A stretch of 64,000 nucleotides of DNA from Sulfurihydrogenibium azorense Az-Fu1. Its GTDB lineage: Bacteria > Aquificota > Aquificia > Aquificales > Hydrogenothermaceae. Below, piece by piece: positions 33,413 to 42,871 of the stretch. The notes under the pieces are model-generated. The model saw only the letters and a list, made by a program, of their open reading frames with translations. It was not told the origin of the DNA and searched no databases. A program made the position numbers and the translations under genes. The DNA lies in assembly GCF_000021545.1 (NCBI RefSeq), contig NC_012438.1, positions 680,003 to 744,002 on the forward strand, in the 5' to 3' direction. Position 1 is the first letter of the stretch; every line of letters begins with the position of its first letter.

Positions 33413-34597
33413 ATGAAAAAATATTTAACTATATTTCTGCTTTTTTATAAGGTATGTTTTGCCAGTCAGTTAGATGACCTAATTAGTTTTGCTGAAAAAA
33501 ACTCTCCAAAGTTAAAAGAGTTTAATCACCAAAAAAATATAAACTCTTTAAAACAATCATACATCTTATCTTTACCTAATCCGAAGTTGTATGTTGGATT
33601 TAGTAATTTTGAGATTAATAAACCTTACTTATCTTCTAACAATCCTATGGGTAGTTTTTTGATAGGATTATCCCAAGAGTATCCATTGCCTATTAAAAGA
33701 TATCTTGACAGTCAAATAGTTTCAAAGGAAAATGAACTGATAGATTTAAATAGAACTATTTTGGAAAGACAGTTAAAAAGACAGATAAAAGAAAATTACG
33801 CAGATTTTATTTTCTCTTTTAGAAAAGAAGAGGTTATAAACCAGCAGTTAGATTTGTATAAAAAGTATAAAAAAATTTTTGAAGAGAATTACAAATATGG
33901 AAAAGTTCAGCTTAAAGATATTCTAAGTTTAGATGTAAAAGTGTTAGAAACTCAAAAGATTTTAGAAGAGATAAGCAAGGAAAAAGAGATTGTTAAAAAT
34001 CAGATTTTTTATCTAATAGGAGGAGATTATCCCTTAAATGATGATAAAACGTTCTATATAGAAGATTTTTCGGAAAAATCTGATGTAGATGATAGTGTGT
34101 ATATAAAACAGATTGAAATAGATATAGAAAAAACAGAAAAAGAAATACAAAGGTCTAAAGTTGAATATCTACCAAATTTAGAGTTTACGGGAGAGTATAT
34201 GTACAGAAAAGGTTTACCTGATATGTTTACTTTTAAAATTAGTATAACTTTACCTGTTTTTAAATCAAAAAAAGAAGATTTGATTGAGATTCAAAAGAAA
34301 GAAGAAAAATTAATAAAACAACTTCAACTAGAAAATGAGAAACTTAGGATTAAAAATCTTTTTCATACTGTAAACATAACATACAACAAAAACAAACAGC
34401 TTATTGAAATATACGAAAAAATACTTCGAGAAAAGGAAAATCAGATAAAGGCGATAGAGCTGTCTTTAAAGTATGGAAAGGCAGAGCCAGATGAAATTTT
34501 AAAAACTCTTGAAGAGATTTTTCAGATTAAATTGATGGTTTTAGATTTAAAGTTAGAGAATTTAAAATTAAGATTTAAGTTAGAGGAAATTTTATGA
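33413..34597 (+). CDS. TolC/CusC-like outer membrane efflux protein
   Basis: Outer membrane channel of a tripartite efflux pump. A short N-terminal signal peptide (YLTIFLLFYKVCFAS) precedes two related halves rich in coiled-coil segments, as in TolC family proteins. Length of 394 residues is slightly short. It opens a four-gene operon and overlaps the adaptor gene by four bases. No ribosome binding site precedes the ATG. Confidence 0.85.
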   Translation: MKKYLTIFLLFYKVCFASQLDDLISFAEKNSPKLKEFNHQKNINSLKQSYILSLPNPKLYVGFSNFEINKPYLSSNNPMGSFLIGLSQEYPLPIKRYLDSQIVSKENELIDLNRTILERQLKRQIKENYADFIFSFRKEEVINQQLDLYKKYKKIFEENYKYGKVQLKDILSLDVKVLETQKILEEISKEKEIVKNQIFYLIGGDYPLNDDKTFYIEDFSEKSDVDDSVYIKQIEIDIEKTEKEIQRSKVEYLPNLEFTGEYMYRKGLPDMFTFKISITLPVFKSKKEDLIEIQKKEEKLIKQLQLENEKLRIKNLFHTVNITYNKNKQLIEIYEKILREKENQIKAIELSLKYGKAEPDEILKTLEEIFQIKLMVLDLKLENLKLRFKLEEIL

Positions 34598-35913
34598 GAA
34601 AGTACTTGATTATTAGTTTTTTACTTGTGTTAATTGGTGCTTTGGCATACAATCTTTTTTACAAAAAGCAGAATTTAAAAACAGAGAACAATGAAAATTA
34701 TCTTTTTTCTATAAGAGATAGAGAAACAGAGATTACTGTATACGGTGTTAAAAAATCGTTAGATGTTGGTTTAAACAAGATTTTTATAAAATCTAACAAA
34801 AACATAAAAGAAGTTTACTTTTATATGCCTCCTATGCCAGGAATGGGTGAGATGAGGGAAGATGCACAGCTTAAAAAGACAGGAGATGATATTTATGAAG
34901 CTACAGTAAACATATCTATGGCAGGTGGTTGGCAGGTAATTTTTGTTTTAGATGATAAAAAGTTAAGCTATAACCTTAATATTCCATTTTATCCAGACGG
35001 TGAAAAACAAGCTCAAAATAATAGCTTACAGTTAGATACTCAAAAAAAGGAGTATATAGGACTTGAAGTGGCAGATGTCGGTTATAAAGAATTGACAGAG
35101 AGTTTTAACGTTGTTGGTTATGTATCTTACGATTTATCAAAAGCAAAAGTTATAACATTAAGGTCTGATGGCTGGGTGTTAGATACCTTTGAAAGATTTG
35201 AAGGAGAGGAGATAAAAAAGGGAGCTCCACTTTTAAAAATTCTTAATCCTGATTTAGAGATAGCAAAAGAAGAGTTAAAACTTGCTAAAAGTTTAAACAG
35301 GGAAGATTTAGAAAGAGCCGTTTTAGAAAAGTTAAAGTATCTGGGAAAAGGAGAGGTAGTAGTTTCTCCAGTTAGTGGTGTAATAACTAAAAAGGCAGTT
35401 TACGATGGTGGATTTGTAAAGTCAGGAGAAGTTGCCTATGAAATAGTTGATACTTCTACTTTATGGATTGTAGCAGAAATTCCATATATTTATCTATCTT
35501 CTGTGAAGAAAAATATGGAAGTTTTAATATTATCTGTTGGGTCTGAAGATAGTATAACTGGAAAGATAGATTACATTTTTCCTCAAGGAGATAAAGAATC
35601 CAAGACTTTTAAAGCTAGGATAAAGCTTGTGAATCCTAAAAACTTAAAGATAAATCAATTGGTAGATGTTTTAATAGAAAAACCTTTAGGAAAGGTTTTA
35701 GCTGTTCCTGAATCTGCAGTTATTGATACTGGAGATAAACAGATTGTATTTTTAGAGATATCTGAAGGTAATTATATTCCTAAAAAAGTAAAAATTGGAA
35801 AATGTGTTCAAGGTTACTGTCAAGTTTTAGACGGACTTAAAGAGGGAGATAAAGTTGTAGTAGAAGGAAACTTTTTACTAGATTCAGAAGCTCAAATTAG
35901 AAATATTTATTAA
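34594..35913 (+). CDS. CusB-like membrane fusion protein with N-terminal YtkA-like domain
   Basis: Periplasmic adaptor linking the RND pump and outer membrane channel. After an N-terminal helix (YLIISFLLVLIGALAYNLFY) residues about 30-130 form a small domain with FYMPPMPGMGEMR and MAGGWQVIFVL, which resembles FixH/YtkA-like domains and has several Met and His-poor sites. The rest is a normal adaptor: lipoyl-like hairpin (GEEIKKGAPLLKI, VVVSPVSGVITKK) and beta-barrel. The Met-rich motif fits copper or silver handling; the domain fusion is my reading. Confidence 0.85.
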   Translation: MRKYLIISFLLVLIGALAYNLFYKKQNLKTENNENYLFSIRDRETEITVYGVKKSLDVGLNKIFIKSNKNIKEVYFYMPPMPGMGEMREDAQLKKTGDDIYEATVNISMAGGWQVIFVLDDKKLSYNLNIPFYPDGEKQAQNNSLQLDTQKKEYIGLEVADVGYKELTESFNVVGYVSYDLSKAKVITLRSDGWVLDTFERFEGEEIKKGAPLLKILNPDLEIAKEELKLAKSLNREDLERAVLEKLKYLGKGEVVVSPVSGVITKKAVYDGGFVKSGEVAYEIVDTSTLWIVAEIPYIYLSSVKKNMEVLILSVGSEDSITGKIDYIFPQGDKESKTFKARIKLVNPKNLKINQLVDVLIEKPLGKVLAVPESAVIDTGDKQIVFLEISEGNYIPKKVKIGKCVQGYCQVLDGLKEGDKVVVEGNFLLDSEAQIRNIY

Positions 35914-35925
35914 GGAGGTATCACC

Positions 35926-36354
35926 ATGAGATTGATTTTAGCTGTTATTTTACTTGTTATTACTACTTCCTTTGGACAACCAAAGGAGCTACAAAAGGAA
36001 GAAAGATGTCCTATATGTGGTATGAGTGTAAGTCCTAAAGATAAACTTCTTTCTCAGCTAAAGTTAAGAGATGGTTCTTACAAATTTTTTGAAAGTCCAA
36101 AACATGCTTTAAAATTTTACTTTTTAAATCAAGATAAAGTATTAGAAATTTGGGTAAAGGATTACAGTACTGGAAAGTGGATTGACGGAAAATTGGCTTA
36201 TTATGTAATTATTGAAGATGGACCTATGGGACCTGATTTGGCTCCATTCTCTACAAAACTTTCAGCTACAAAATTTGCTAAGAAAGAAAAGGTATACTCT
36301 TTCAAAGATTTAACTAAAGAGTTAATTGAAAAGTTAGATATACACACTCACTAA
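35926..36354 (+). CDS. NosL-like periplasmic copper-binding protein
   Basis: 142 residues with an N-terminal signal peptide (LILAVILLVITTSFG) and the NosL-type metal motif RCPICGMSV. NosL proteins bind Cu(I) and assist copper delivery to nitrous oxide reductase; there are no nos genes here, and the gene sits between the adaptor and pump genes of a copper/silver-type efflux operon. A copper donor to the pump is a reasonable inference. AAGGAGG precedes the ATG. There is no lipobox Cys. Confidence 0.82.
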   Translation: MRLILAVILLVITTSFGQPKELQKEERCPICGMSVSPKDKLLSQLKLRDGSYKFFESPKHALKFYFLNQDKVLEIWVKDYSTGKWIDGKLAYYVIIEDGPMGPDLAPFSTKLSATKFAKKEKVYSFKDLTKELIEKLDIHTH

Positions 36355-36355
36355 A

Positions 36356-39300
36356 ATGGATAAATTAGTAAATATTTTAATTAAATATAGGTTTGTAGTT
36401 TTATCTTTCTGTGTATTTATATTCTTTTACGGGTTATACTCTATTAAAAAAACGCCTTTAGACGCAATTCCAGATTTAACAGATACACAGGTTATAGTAT
36501 ACTCAAAATGGATAGGTCAATCGCCTTCAGTGATAGAAAACCAGATTACTTATCCTATTGTTTCAAACTTAATGGGACTTGCAAAGGTTAAATCTGTTAG
36601 AGGTTATTCTATGCCTAATTACTCTATTATTTATGTAATTTTTCAAGATGGCGTTGACTTATACTGGGCAAGAAGTAGAGTTTTAGAGAAGATATCTTCC
36701 ATACAAGATAGTTTACCGCCTCAAGCTAGTGTAGAACTCTCTCCAGATGCTACAGGTGTAGGATGGATATACCAGTACGTGCTCGTTTCAAAAAATAGGT
36801 CTTTAGACGAGCTTTGGTCTATTCAAAACTTTTACCTAAAGTATGGACTACTATCTGTTGAAAATGTTGCAGATGTTGTATCAATTGGTGGTTTTGAAAG
36901 AGAGTTTAGGGTTATTTTAGACCCAAAAAAATGTTTTCAATTTAATATATCTTTAGAAGATGTTGTAAAGGCTTTAAAAGAGACTAATAAAGAAACAGGT
37001 GGGAAGTATATAGAGTATAACTCTAGAGAGTTTATCGTTAGGTCTAAAGGATATATATCGGCTATAGATGATATAAAAAATACTGTGGTAAAAGTACAAA
37101 ATTCAGTTCCAATAAAAATTGGAGATTTTGCTAAGGTTGTGGAAACTCCAGCTTTTAGAATGGCAACAGCTGATTTTAACGGTCTTGGAAATACTGTTGG
37201 TGCAGTTGTTATAATGAGGTCAAATGCAAATGCTTATGAAACAATTAAACAAGTAAAGGAAAAATTAAATAGTCTTAAAGCTGGTTTACCATCAGATATA
37301 GAAATTATACCTGTTTATGATAGGTCAAAACTCATAGAAGACTCTATAAATCACTTAAAAAAAGTTTTAATTGAAGAATCCTTTGTTGTGGTAGTTGTAA
37401 TAGGATTATTTTTACTCAGTATTACCTTGGGTATTGTTGTTGTAATTTTTTTAGTTTTGTCTGTTTTAACTACTTTTATTCTTATGAACTTATTTAACAT
37501 AAACTCAAATATAATGTCTTTAGGTGGAATAGCCATTGCAATAGGTACGATGGTAGATGCATCAATAGTCTTAATAGAGTCCTTTGTTAAAAGGAAAGAA
37601 GAAGGTAAATCAGTAGTAGATGCACTTAAAGAATCTTTTTCTGAAGTAGGAAAACCTATATTTTTAGCTTTACTGATTGTTGCTGTTTCTTTTATCCCTT
37701 TATTAGCTTTAAAAGGTCAGGCTGGAAAGTTGTTTCATCCTCTTATCTTAACAAAAACTTTCTCAATGCTTGTAGCTTCTGTTTTATCTTTGGTTGTTGT
37801 TCCAGTTTTAATCTACTACTTAGGCAGAGGAAAGTTTATTCCAGAAGAAAAGCATCCTTTAGTTAGGTTTTTTATAAAAATTTATACTCCTTTGTTTTTT
37901 CTGGCGGTAAGGTACAGATACATAGTACTAATACTTATACCTATATCTATTGTAGGAAACTATCTAATCTATAAAAATTTACAAAAAGAGTTTATACCAC
38001 AGCTGAATGAAGGTGTAATAATGTATATGCCTATTACATCAGCAGGTATATCTATTCAAGAAGCTCAAAGATTACTGACTTTACAAGATAAAATAATAAA
38101 AAAATTTCCAGAAGTTGAGACTGTTTTTGGTAAAGCAGGAAGAGCTGATACAGCAACAGACCCAGCACCTTTATCTATGATAGAAACTATTATTACTCTT
38201 AAACCTATTGATAAGTGGCGTGATGGAATGACTTACGAAAATTTAATTTCACAGTTAGATAGACAGTTGCAACTACCTGGAGTTGTAAACAGCTGGACTA
38301 TGCCGATTAGAGGTAGAATTGATATGATATCTACTGGTATAAGAACTCCACTTGGAATAAAAGTTTATGGGTCTGACATAAACCAAACCCTTGAATTAGC
38401 AAAAAACATAGAGATGTCTTTAACGGGTATAGATGGTATTATGAGTGTCTTTGCAGAAAGAACATCTTACGCTACATATTTAGATATAGTTCCAGATAGA
38501 GAGAAGTTAGCACTTTATGGTTTAAGAGTAGAAGATGTAGCAAAAACTATTGAGTATTTATTTGGTAATATTCCTGTTTCAGTATACATATCTGGTAGAG
38601 AAAGGTATAACATAACAATTGGTATTCCAAGGGATTTGAGACAGTTTCCAGAGGAGGTTATACTACCGTTAAACGATAAATTTATTCCGTTAAAAGCAGT
38701 TGCAGAAGTTAAGAGAGTATCATCTACAGCTGAAATTAAGTCGGAAAATGGTCTATTTGTGTCATACGTTTACATAACACCAAAACAAGATGCAGATATT
38801 ACTAAGATAGTACAAACGGCTACAGAAAGGATTAATAAAGAAGTAAATTTCCCAGCAGGCTACTACTATCAATTTAGTGGCCAGTTTGAATACTGGCAAG
38901 AAGCTTTAAACGATTTAAAATTGATAATTCCTTTAGTTTTGATAACAATTTTTGTTTTAGTTTATTTAAGTTTTGAAAGAGTGTTTGAAACAGTTTTAGT
39001 TATAGTCACTTTGCCTGTATCTGTATTTGGAGGATTTTTGGTAATGTATATATTGGGATACAAGCTAAGTATTGCAAGTATTACAGGTTTTTTAGCACTT
39101 CTTGGGGTAGCTGTTGAAATGTCAATAGTAATGATTATTTATATAGTTAACGCATTAAAGGAATCCAAAATCGTCAGTAAAGAAGAATTTATAAATAAAG
39201 TATACTTTGGGTCGGTTAAAAGAGTTAGACCAAAAACTATGACTTTGATAACAATTTTAGCAAGTTTAATCCCTGCAGTTTTACTAAAAGGACCAAGTTC

Positions 39301-39424
39301 TGAGATTATATCTGTGGTTGCACTTCCTATGTTGGGAGGAATATTAACTTCTTTTATAACTTCCCTTTTCTTAATTCCTGCTTTATACAGTTTAAAAGTA
39401 GGAAAGGAAATAAAGTCCTATTAA
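36356..39424 (+). CDS. cusA: CusA-like heavy-metal efflux RND pump
   Basis: Inner membrane proton/metal antiporter of 1022 residues, twelve predicted helices in two halves. HME-RND signatures are DAIPDLTDTQVIV, the GRADTATDPAPLSMIET segment, and WTMPIRGRIDMISTGIRTP. The Met residues in the last segment resemble those of CusA, so Cu(I)/Ag(I) is the likely substrate rather than Zn/Co. It starts one base after the NosL-like gene and its 3' end overlaps the convergent PAP2 gene by 33 bases. Confidence 0.92.
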   Translation: MDKLVNILIKYRFVVLSFCVFIFFYGLYSIKKTPLDAIPDLTDTQVIVYSKWIGQSPSVIENQITYPIVSNLMGLAKVKSVRGYSMPNYSIIYVIFQDGVDLYWARSRVLEKISSIQDSLPPQASVELSPDATGVGWIYQYVLVSKNRSLDELWSIQNFYLKYGLLSVENVADVVSIGGFEREFRVILDPKKCFQFNISLEDVVKALKETNKETGGKYIEYNSREFIVRSKGYISAIDDIKNTVVKVQNSVPIKIGDFAKVVETPAFRMATADFNGLGNTVGAVVIMRSNANAYETIKQVKEKLNSLKAGLPSDIEIIPVYDRSKLIEDSINHLKKVLIEESFVVVVVIGLFLLSITLGIVVVIFLVLSVLTTFILMNLFNINSNIMSLGGIAIAIGTMVDASIVLIESFVKRKEEGKSVVDALKESFSEVGKPIFLALLIVAVSFIPLLALKGQAGKLFHPLILTKTFSMLVASVLSLVVVPVLIYYLGRGKFIPEEKHPLVRFFIKIYTPLFFLAVRYRYIVLILIPISIVGNYLIYKNLQKEFIPQLNEGVIMYMPITSAGISIQEAQRLLTLQDKIIKKFPEVETVFGKAGRADTATDPAPLSMIETIITLKPIDKWRDGMTYENLISQLDRQLQLPGVVNSWTMPIRGRIDMISTGIRTPLGIKVYGSDINQTLELAKNIEMSLTGIDGIMSVFAERTSYATYLDIVPDREKLALYGLRVEDVAKTIEYLFGNIPVSVYISGRERYNITIGIPRDLRQFPEEVILPLNDKFIPLKAVAEVKRVSSTAEIKSENGLFVSYVYITPKQDADITKIVQTATERINKEVNFPAGYYYQFSGQFEYWQEALNDLKLIIPLVLITIFVLVYLSFERVFETVLVIVTLPVSVFGGFLVMYILGYKLSIASITGFLALLGVAVEMSIVMIIYIVNALKESKIVSKEEFINKVYFGSVKRVRPKTMTLITILASLIPAVLLKGPSSEIISVVALPMLGGILTSFITSLFLIPALYSLKVGKEIKSY

Positions 39425-39913
39425 TCCTGAAAAAACTCCGAAAAGATAACCGGTGATTACATCTAATGGGAAGTGAGCTCCCATGTAAACTCTACCATAG
39501 CCAACTAAAATCATTAAAATAAAAAGTATTATAGACAAAGGTAAACTTCCGTAAAATAAAGACACAGCAAATATAGTGGCAACGTATCCACTGTCAGCTG
39601 AAGGGAAACTTTTTAAGCTTACAGGTTCAAGTAGATAAACGTTTTCAAGTAGTGAAGAAGGTCTTTTGTGTCTAAATATATATTTTAAGGTAGGCATAAG
39701 TATCCCTGTTATTATCAGACTTACAATAAGATGTTTAAAGGCAGATGTTCCTGTAAAGATGTAAAAAAGTAAAAAGTAGATAGGTAAAGAGTAAGTCTTT
39801 CCCATATAAAAAAAGTATCTGTAAAACCTATCTAAAAATTTAAACCTTCTATGGTTTATCAAATAAAACAGCTCTATGTTCCACTTTATTGCTACTTCCC
39901 AATCCCTTCTCAA
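39392..39913 (-). CDS. PAP2-family membrane phosphatase
   Basis: 173 residues with about five hydrophobic helices. The three PAP2 motifs are KYIFRHKRP, SFPSADSGY and GRVYMGAHFPLDV. In the second, the usual PSGH has become PSAD, so the acid His is replaced by Asp. The substrate is probably a lipid phosphate such as undecaprenyl diphosphate. It overlaps the PHP-domain gene by four bases, so the two are co-translated. Confidence 0.82.
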   Translation of the reverse strand: MRRDWEVAIKWNIELFYLINHRRFKFLDRFYRYFFYMGKTYSLPIYFLLFYIFTGTSAFKHLIVSLIITGILMPTLKYIFRHKRPSSLLENVYLLEPVSLKSFPSADSGYVATIFAVSLFYGSLPLSIILFILMILVGYGRVYMGAHFPLDVITGYLFGVFSGLIGLYFLSYF

Positions 39914-40971
39914 TCTATCACCTTAAACTTGTTTGTTATCACTACTGGTCTAAATCCAAAGTATAGATTAAAGATTTTAAAATCATACTCATAAACTTCT
40001 ACGTGGTAGTCTCCCTCTTTATCAACCTTAAAAGAAAACTCTTGAATATCTGTTTTTACAATCGGATTACAGTTGTGGTAGATAAATGTGATACCTTTTT
40101 TTAAGGACTTTATGTTTATATTACCCCCTAACTTTAAACTTTCTCCTAATATTTTAACTCCTTCTTTGTCTTCCCCGTATATATCTATGAATTTTTGGTT
40201 GATAGATAGATAGAGGTTTCCTTTTTCCAGAGCTTTTAAGACTTCTTGTTTTGTCCTTATTGGTTGTTTTGAGTAAACTTTGTTTATCAGCCATTTAAAT
40301 CCAGCTCTGTAAGAAGGGATTAAAAGTCCGTGAGTTCTCTCTTGATAAACAACCTTTACGTGAAGGTCAAGTCCACCTATTATGTTTAGATGTTTAGCTC
40401 TATCCCAGTAAAGCTTTCTCCACTTGTCTATAGGTATAAGACTGTTCCATTTATGGACTATGTTTCGTGTAAGTGGGTAGATAATTATATTTTTTACAAG
40501 TGCTAATCCAGTTATAAACTTGTTCCATACAACTATATCTTTAATGTCTATAAACTCGTAGAGGTATCCTTCTTTAAAATCCCCTTTCCATCGGTAGTGT
40601 TCAAAATCAAAGTTATGAGGGTGGGATATAACTGGAAGTGTATTACCAAGAAGTAGCAACCTTCCATCTGGAGTGTTTTTTTCTACTCCAGAAAATACTC
40701 TATCATCCTCAAATAGTCTGTAGTCTGTATTGTCGTGGTCTGTTATAAAAACAAAGTCTATACTGTTTTCTTCCATAGCTTTTTTTATATCAGAAGGTTT
40801 GCCTAAAGAATCAAAAGAAAACTGAGTGTGAACGTGGGCTACAACATTGTACTTATAAAGATTTACTTCTCTAAATTCTTTTTTAGAAATCTTATCAAGA
40901 TTTACAATTCTAACTGCTCTAAATTCAAAATAGAGTATGTATAAAAATAATAGCAGTAAGAGTAATTCCAT
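39910..40971 (-). CDS. PHP-domain metal-dependent phosphoesterase, membrane-anchored
   Basis: 353 residues starting with a hydrophobic helix (LLLLLLFLYILYF). The PHP metal motif HVHTQFSFD, TDHDNTD, and SHPHNFDF are visible, followed by a long C-terminal part ending in predicted strands. Substrate unknown; pairing with a PAP2 phosphatase suggests envelope or phospholipid metabolism. I chose ATG 40971 because TAGGAG lies just upstream; the open frame extends to 41019 but those codons lack a site. Confidence 0.78.
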   Translation of the reverse strand: MELLLLLLFLYILYFEFRAVRIVNLDKISKKEFREVNLYKYNVVAHVHTQFSFDSLGKPSDIKKAMEENSIDFVFITDHDNTDYRLFEDDRVFSGVEKNTPDGRLLLLGNTLPVISHPHNFDFEHYRWKGDFKEGYLYEFIDIKDIVVWNKFITGLALVKNIIIYPLTRNIVHKWNSLIPIDKWRKLYWDRAKHLNIIGGLDLHVKVVYQERTHGLLIPSYRAGFKWLINKVYSKQPIRTKQEVLKALEKGNLYLSINQKFIDIYGEDKEGVKILGESLKLGGNINIKSLKKGITFIYHNCNPIVKTDIQEFSFKVDKEGDYHVEVYEYDFKIFNLYFGFRPVVITNKFKVID

Positions 40972-41025
40972 TCTTCTCCTAAAGATGAAATTAAACAAAA
41001 AGATTATAGCATAAAACATATATGT

Positions 41026-41049
41026 TATAATAATTGCAAATAATTTGCA
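41026..41049 (+). promoter_or_regulatory. Fur-family operator at the TonB receptor promoter
   Basis: An extended -10 TGTTATAAT (TATAAT at 41026-41031) is followed after three bases by the perfect 7-1-7 palindrome TGCAAATAATTTGCA (41035-41049), which covers the predicted transcription start. TTTGCA follows as a third half-site. Nearly the same module lies at 43935-43958. Confidence 0.7.
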
Positions 41050-41068
41050 TTTGCATAAGGAGGAGATT

Positions 41069-42868
41069 TTGAGAAGATTAATACTTATGACTTTACTAAC
41101 TTCAAAGTTTGTAATGGCACAGCAGGAAGTAAATATCCAGTCTTCTTATGGAACAGACTCATCTTTAAGTCAGACAACTTCTCCCGTAAACATTATCACA
41201 CAAGAGGAGATTCAGGAAAACAAGCCAAAAACTCTAACAGAGGTTATAACGAAAATATCAGACATCTCCTTTTCATCAAACGGTGGGTATGGACAAACTA
41301 CTTCTATTTACTTAAGGGGTTTTGAACCAAAAAGAACTTTAGTCCTATTAGACGGTGTAAGGTTAAACGATATAACTGGTTTAAACGGTGCTATGCTTGA
41401 ACATGTTCTCGCAACAGATATTCAACAGATAGAAATCGTAAAAGGAACTCAGTCTGGTGTGTGGGGAGCTGATGCAACGGCAGGAGTTATAAACATAATC
41501 ACAAAAAAACCAAAGAAAGGTTTTTCTTCAAATGCTTACTTTGAATACGGTAGTTATATAACACGAAGATACGGAACAACTTTTTCTCTCGCAAACGATA
41601 AAATATATCTACTTTTTGGATTACATAGGTTAGACTCTCAATCAATCTCGGCTGTAGAACCTTACAGGAAAAAGTGGAAAGATTTAAAAATGGAACCAGA
41701 CCCTTACAAAAATGATACTGTAAACCTAAAAATAGGTCTAAATATAACTGAAAATGATAATGTAGAGTCTACTATGAGATTTATTGACGCAGTAGTTAAC
41801 TACGATGGATTCGATTCTATAACATTTGAACCTGTAGATGCAGAGAATAAAGCCCACATAAATGAAAAATTTTACACTTTTAGATACACAAAAACAATAA
41901 AAAATCATCAATTACAGTTTTATTACAATCAATCAGATTTTTACAGGCAGTATAACGAGCCTAAAGGTTGGATAAAGAGCTATGGCTACGAAGGTAGAGT
42001 AAAAGAGTTGGGATTTAAGTATAGGTTAGATTATGCTAAAAACTCATTTTTAAATTTAGGTTTTGTAAGGCAAGACTTTATAGAAAATGATTCAAACCTT
42101 GATAACAGATACCATAACACAGGATACTTTATTACTAACATTTTAAAAGTAAAAGATTTGGTTTTATCCCAGTCTGTCAGGTCAGATAACTACAGTAAAT
42201 TTTCTGATAAAATCACTTATAAGTTTGGTGGAAAGTACTTTTTTGATAAAGATTTTTATATTCTTGTAAACTACGGTACAGCTTACAACGTTCCAACTCT
42301 TAACCAACTTTTCAGTCCTTACGGAAACCCTAACTTAAAACCAGAGAGTACAAAAAGCTACGATTTAGGTTTTTTTTATAAAGGTTTTTCATTTGATTAC
42401 TTTCACTACAAAATTACTGATATGATAGGCTTTGACTTTAATACATTTAAATATGCTAATATATCTGGTGAGTCAAAGATAAAAGGTTATGAAATGTCTT
42501 ACAAGTATATGTTTAAAAATTTAAACACAGATGTTTACTTAGGATATACAAACCTTTCTGCAAAGGACAGTAATGATAATGACCTACCAAGAAGACCTAA
42601 AGAAAAGATAGATTTTAGTATAACAACTTTTCCTGTAGATAGTATTTCTATAAATTTCAACGGGCAGTATATAGGAAAGAGAAAAGACACTAACAATGTT
42701 CAAACTGGCTACTACACTATACTTAACACGACTTTAAATGTTAAGTTAAATAAGTACTTATCTGCTTACTTAAAGATTGATAACATCACAGATAAGTACT
42801 ATCAAACAGTTTATGGTTATGCGTCTTTTGGAAGGTCTGTTTATGTAGGATTAAACGGAAGTTTTTAA
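41069..42868 (+). CDS. TonB-dependent outer membrane receptor (BtuB-like)
   Basis: 599 residues. Signal peptide (RRLILMTLLTSKFVMA), plug domain with SPVNIITQEEI, TSIYLRGFEP, LDGVRLND and GTQSGVWGADATAGVINII, then a beta-barrel ending in the aromatic YVGLNGSF. Plug features resemble BtuB (vitamin B12) but the substrate may be another metal complex. I chose TTG 41069 because AAGGAGG at 41057-41063 is its site; the open frame back to 41045 lies in the operator. Expression is probably repressed through the palindrome at 41035-41049. Confidence 0.87.
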   Translation: MRRLILMTLLTSKFVMAQQEVNIQSSYGTDSSLSQTTSPVNIITQEEIQENKPKTLTEVITKISDISFSSNGGYGQTTSIYLRGFEPKRTLVLLDGVRLNDITGLNGAMLEHVLATDIQQIEIVKGTQSGVWGADATAGVINIITKKPKKGFSSNAYFEYGSYITRRYGTTFSLANDKIYLLFGLHRLDSQSISAVEPYRKKWKDLKMEPDPYKNDTVNLKIGLNITENDNVESTMRFIDAVVNYDGFDSITFEPVDAENKAHINEKFYTFRYTKTIKNHQLQFYYNQSDFYRQYNEPKGWIKSYGYEGRVKELGFKYRLDYAKNSFLNLGFVRQDFIENDSNLDNRYHNTGYFITNILKVKDLVLSQSVRSDNYSKFSDKITYKFGGKYFFDKDFYILVNYGTAYNVPTLNQLFSPYGNPNLKPESTKSYDLGFFYKGFSFDYFHYKITDMIGFDFNTFKYANISGESKIKGYEMSYKYMFKNLNTDVYLGYTNLSAKDSNDNDLPRRPKEKIDFSITTFPVDSISINFNGQYIGKRKDTNNVQTGYYTILNTTLNVKLNKYLSAYLKIDNITDKYYQTVYGYASFGRSVYVGLNGSF

Positions 42869-42871
42869 AAG

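Noticed and set aside
41045-41068. Longer start for the TonB receptor at 41045
   Set aside because: These codons lie in the operator and ribosome binding site; the signal peptide begins properly at TTG 41069.
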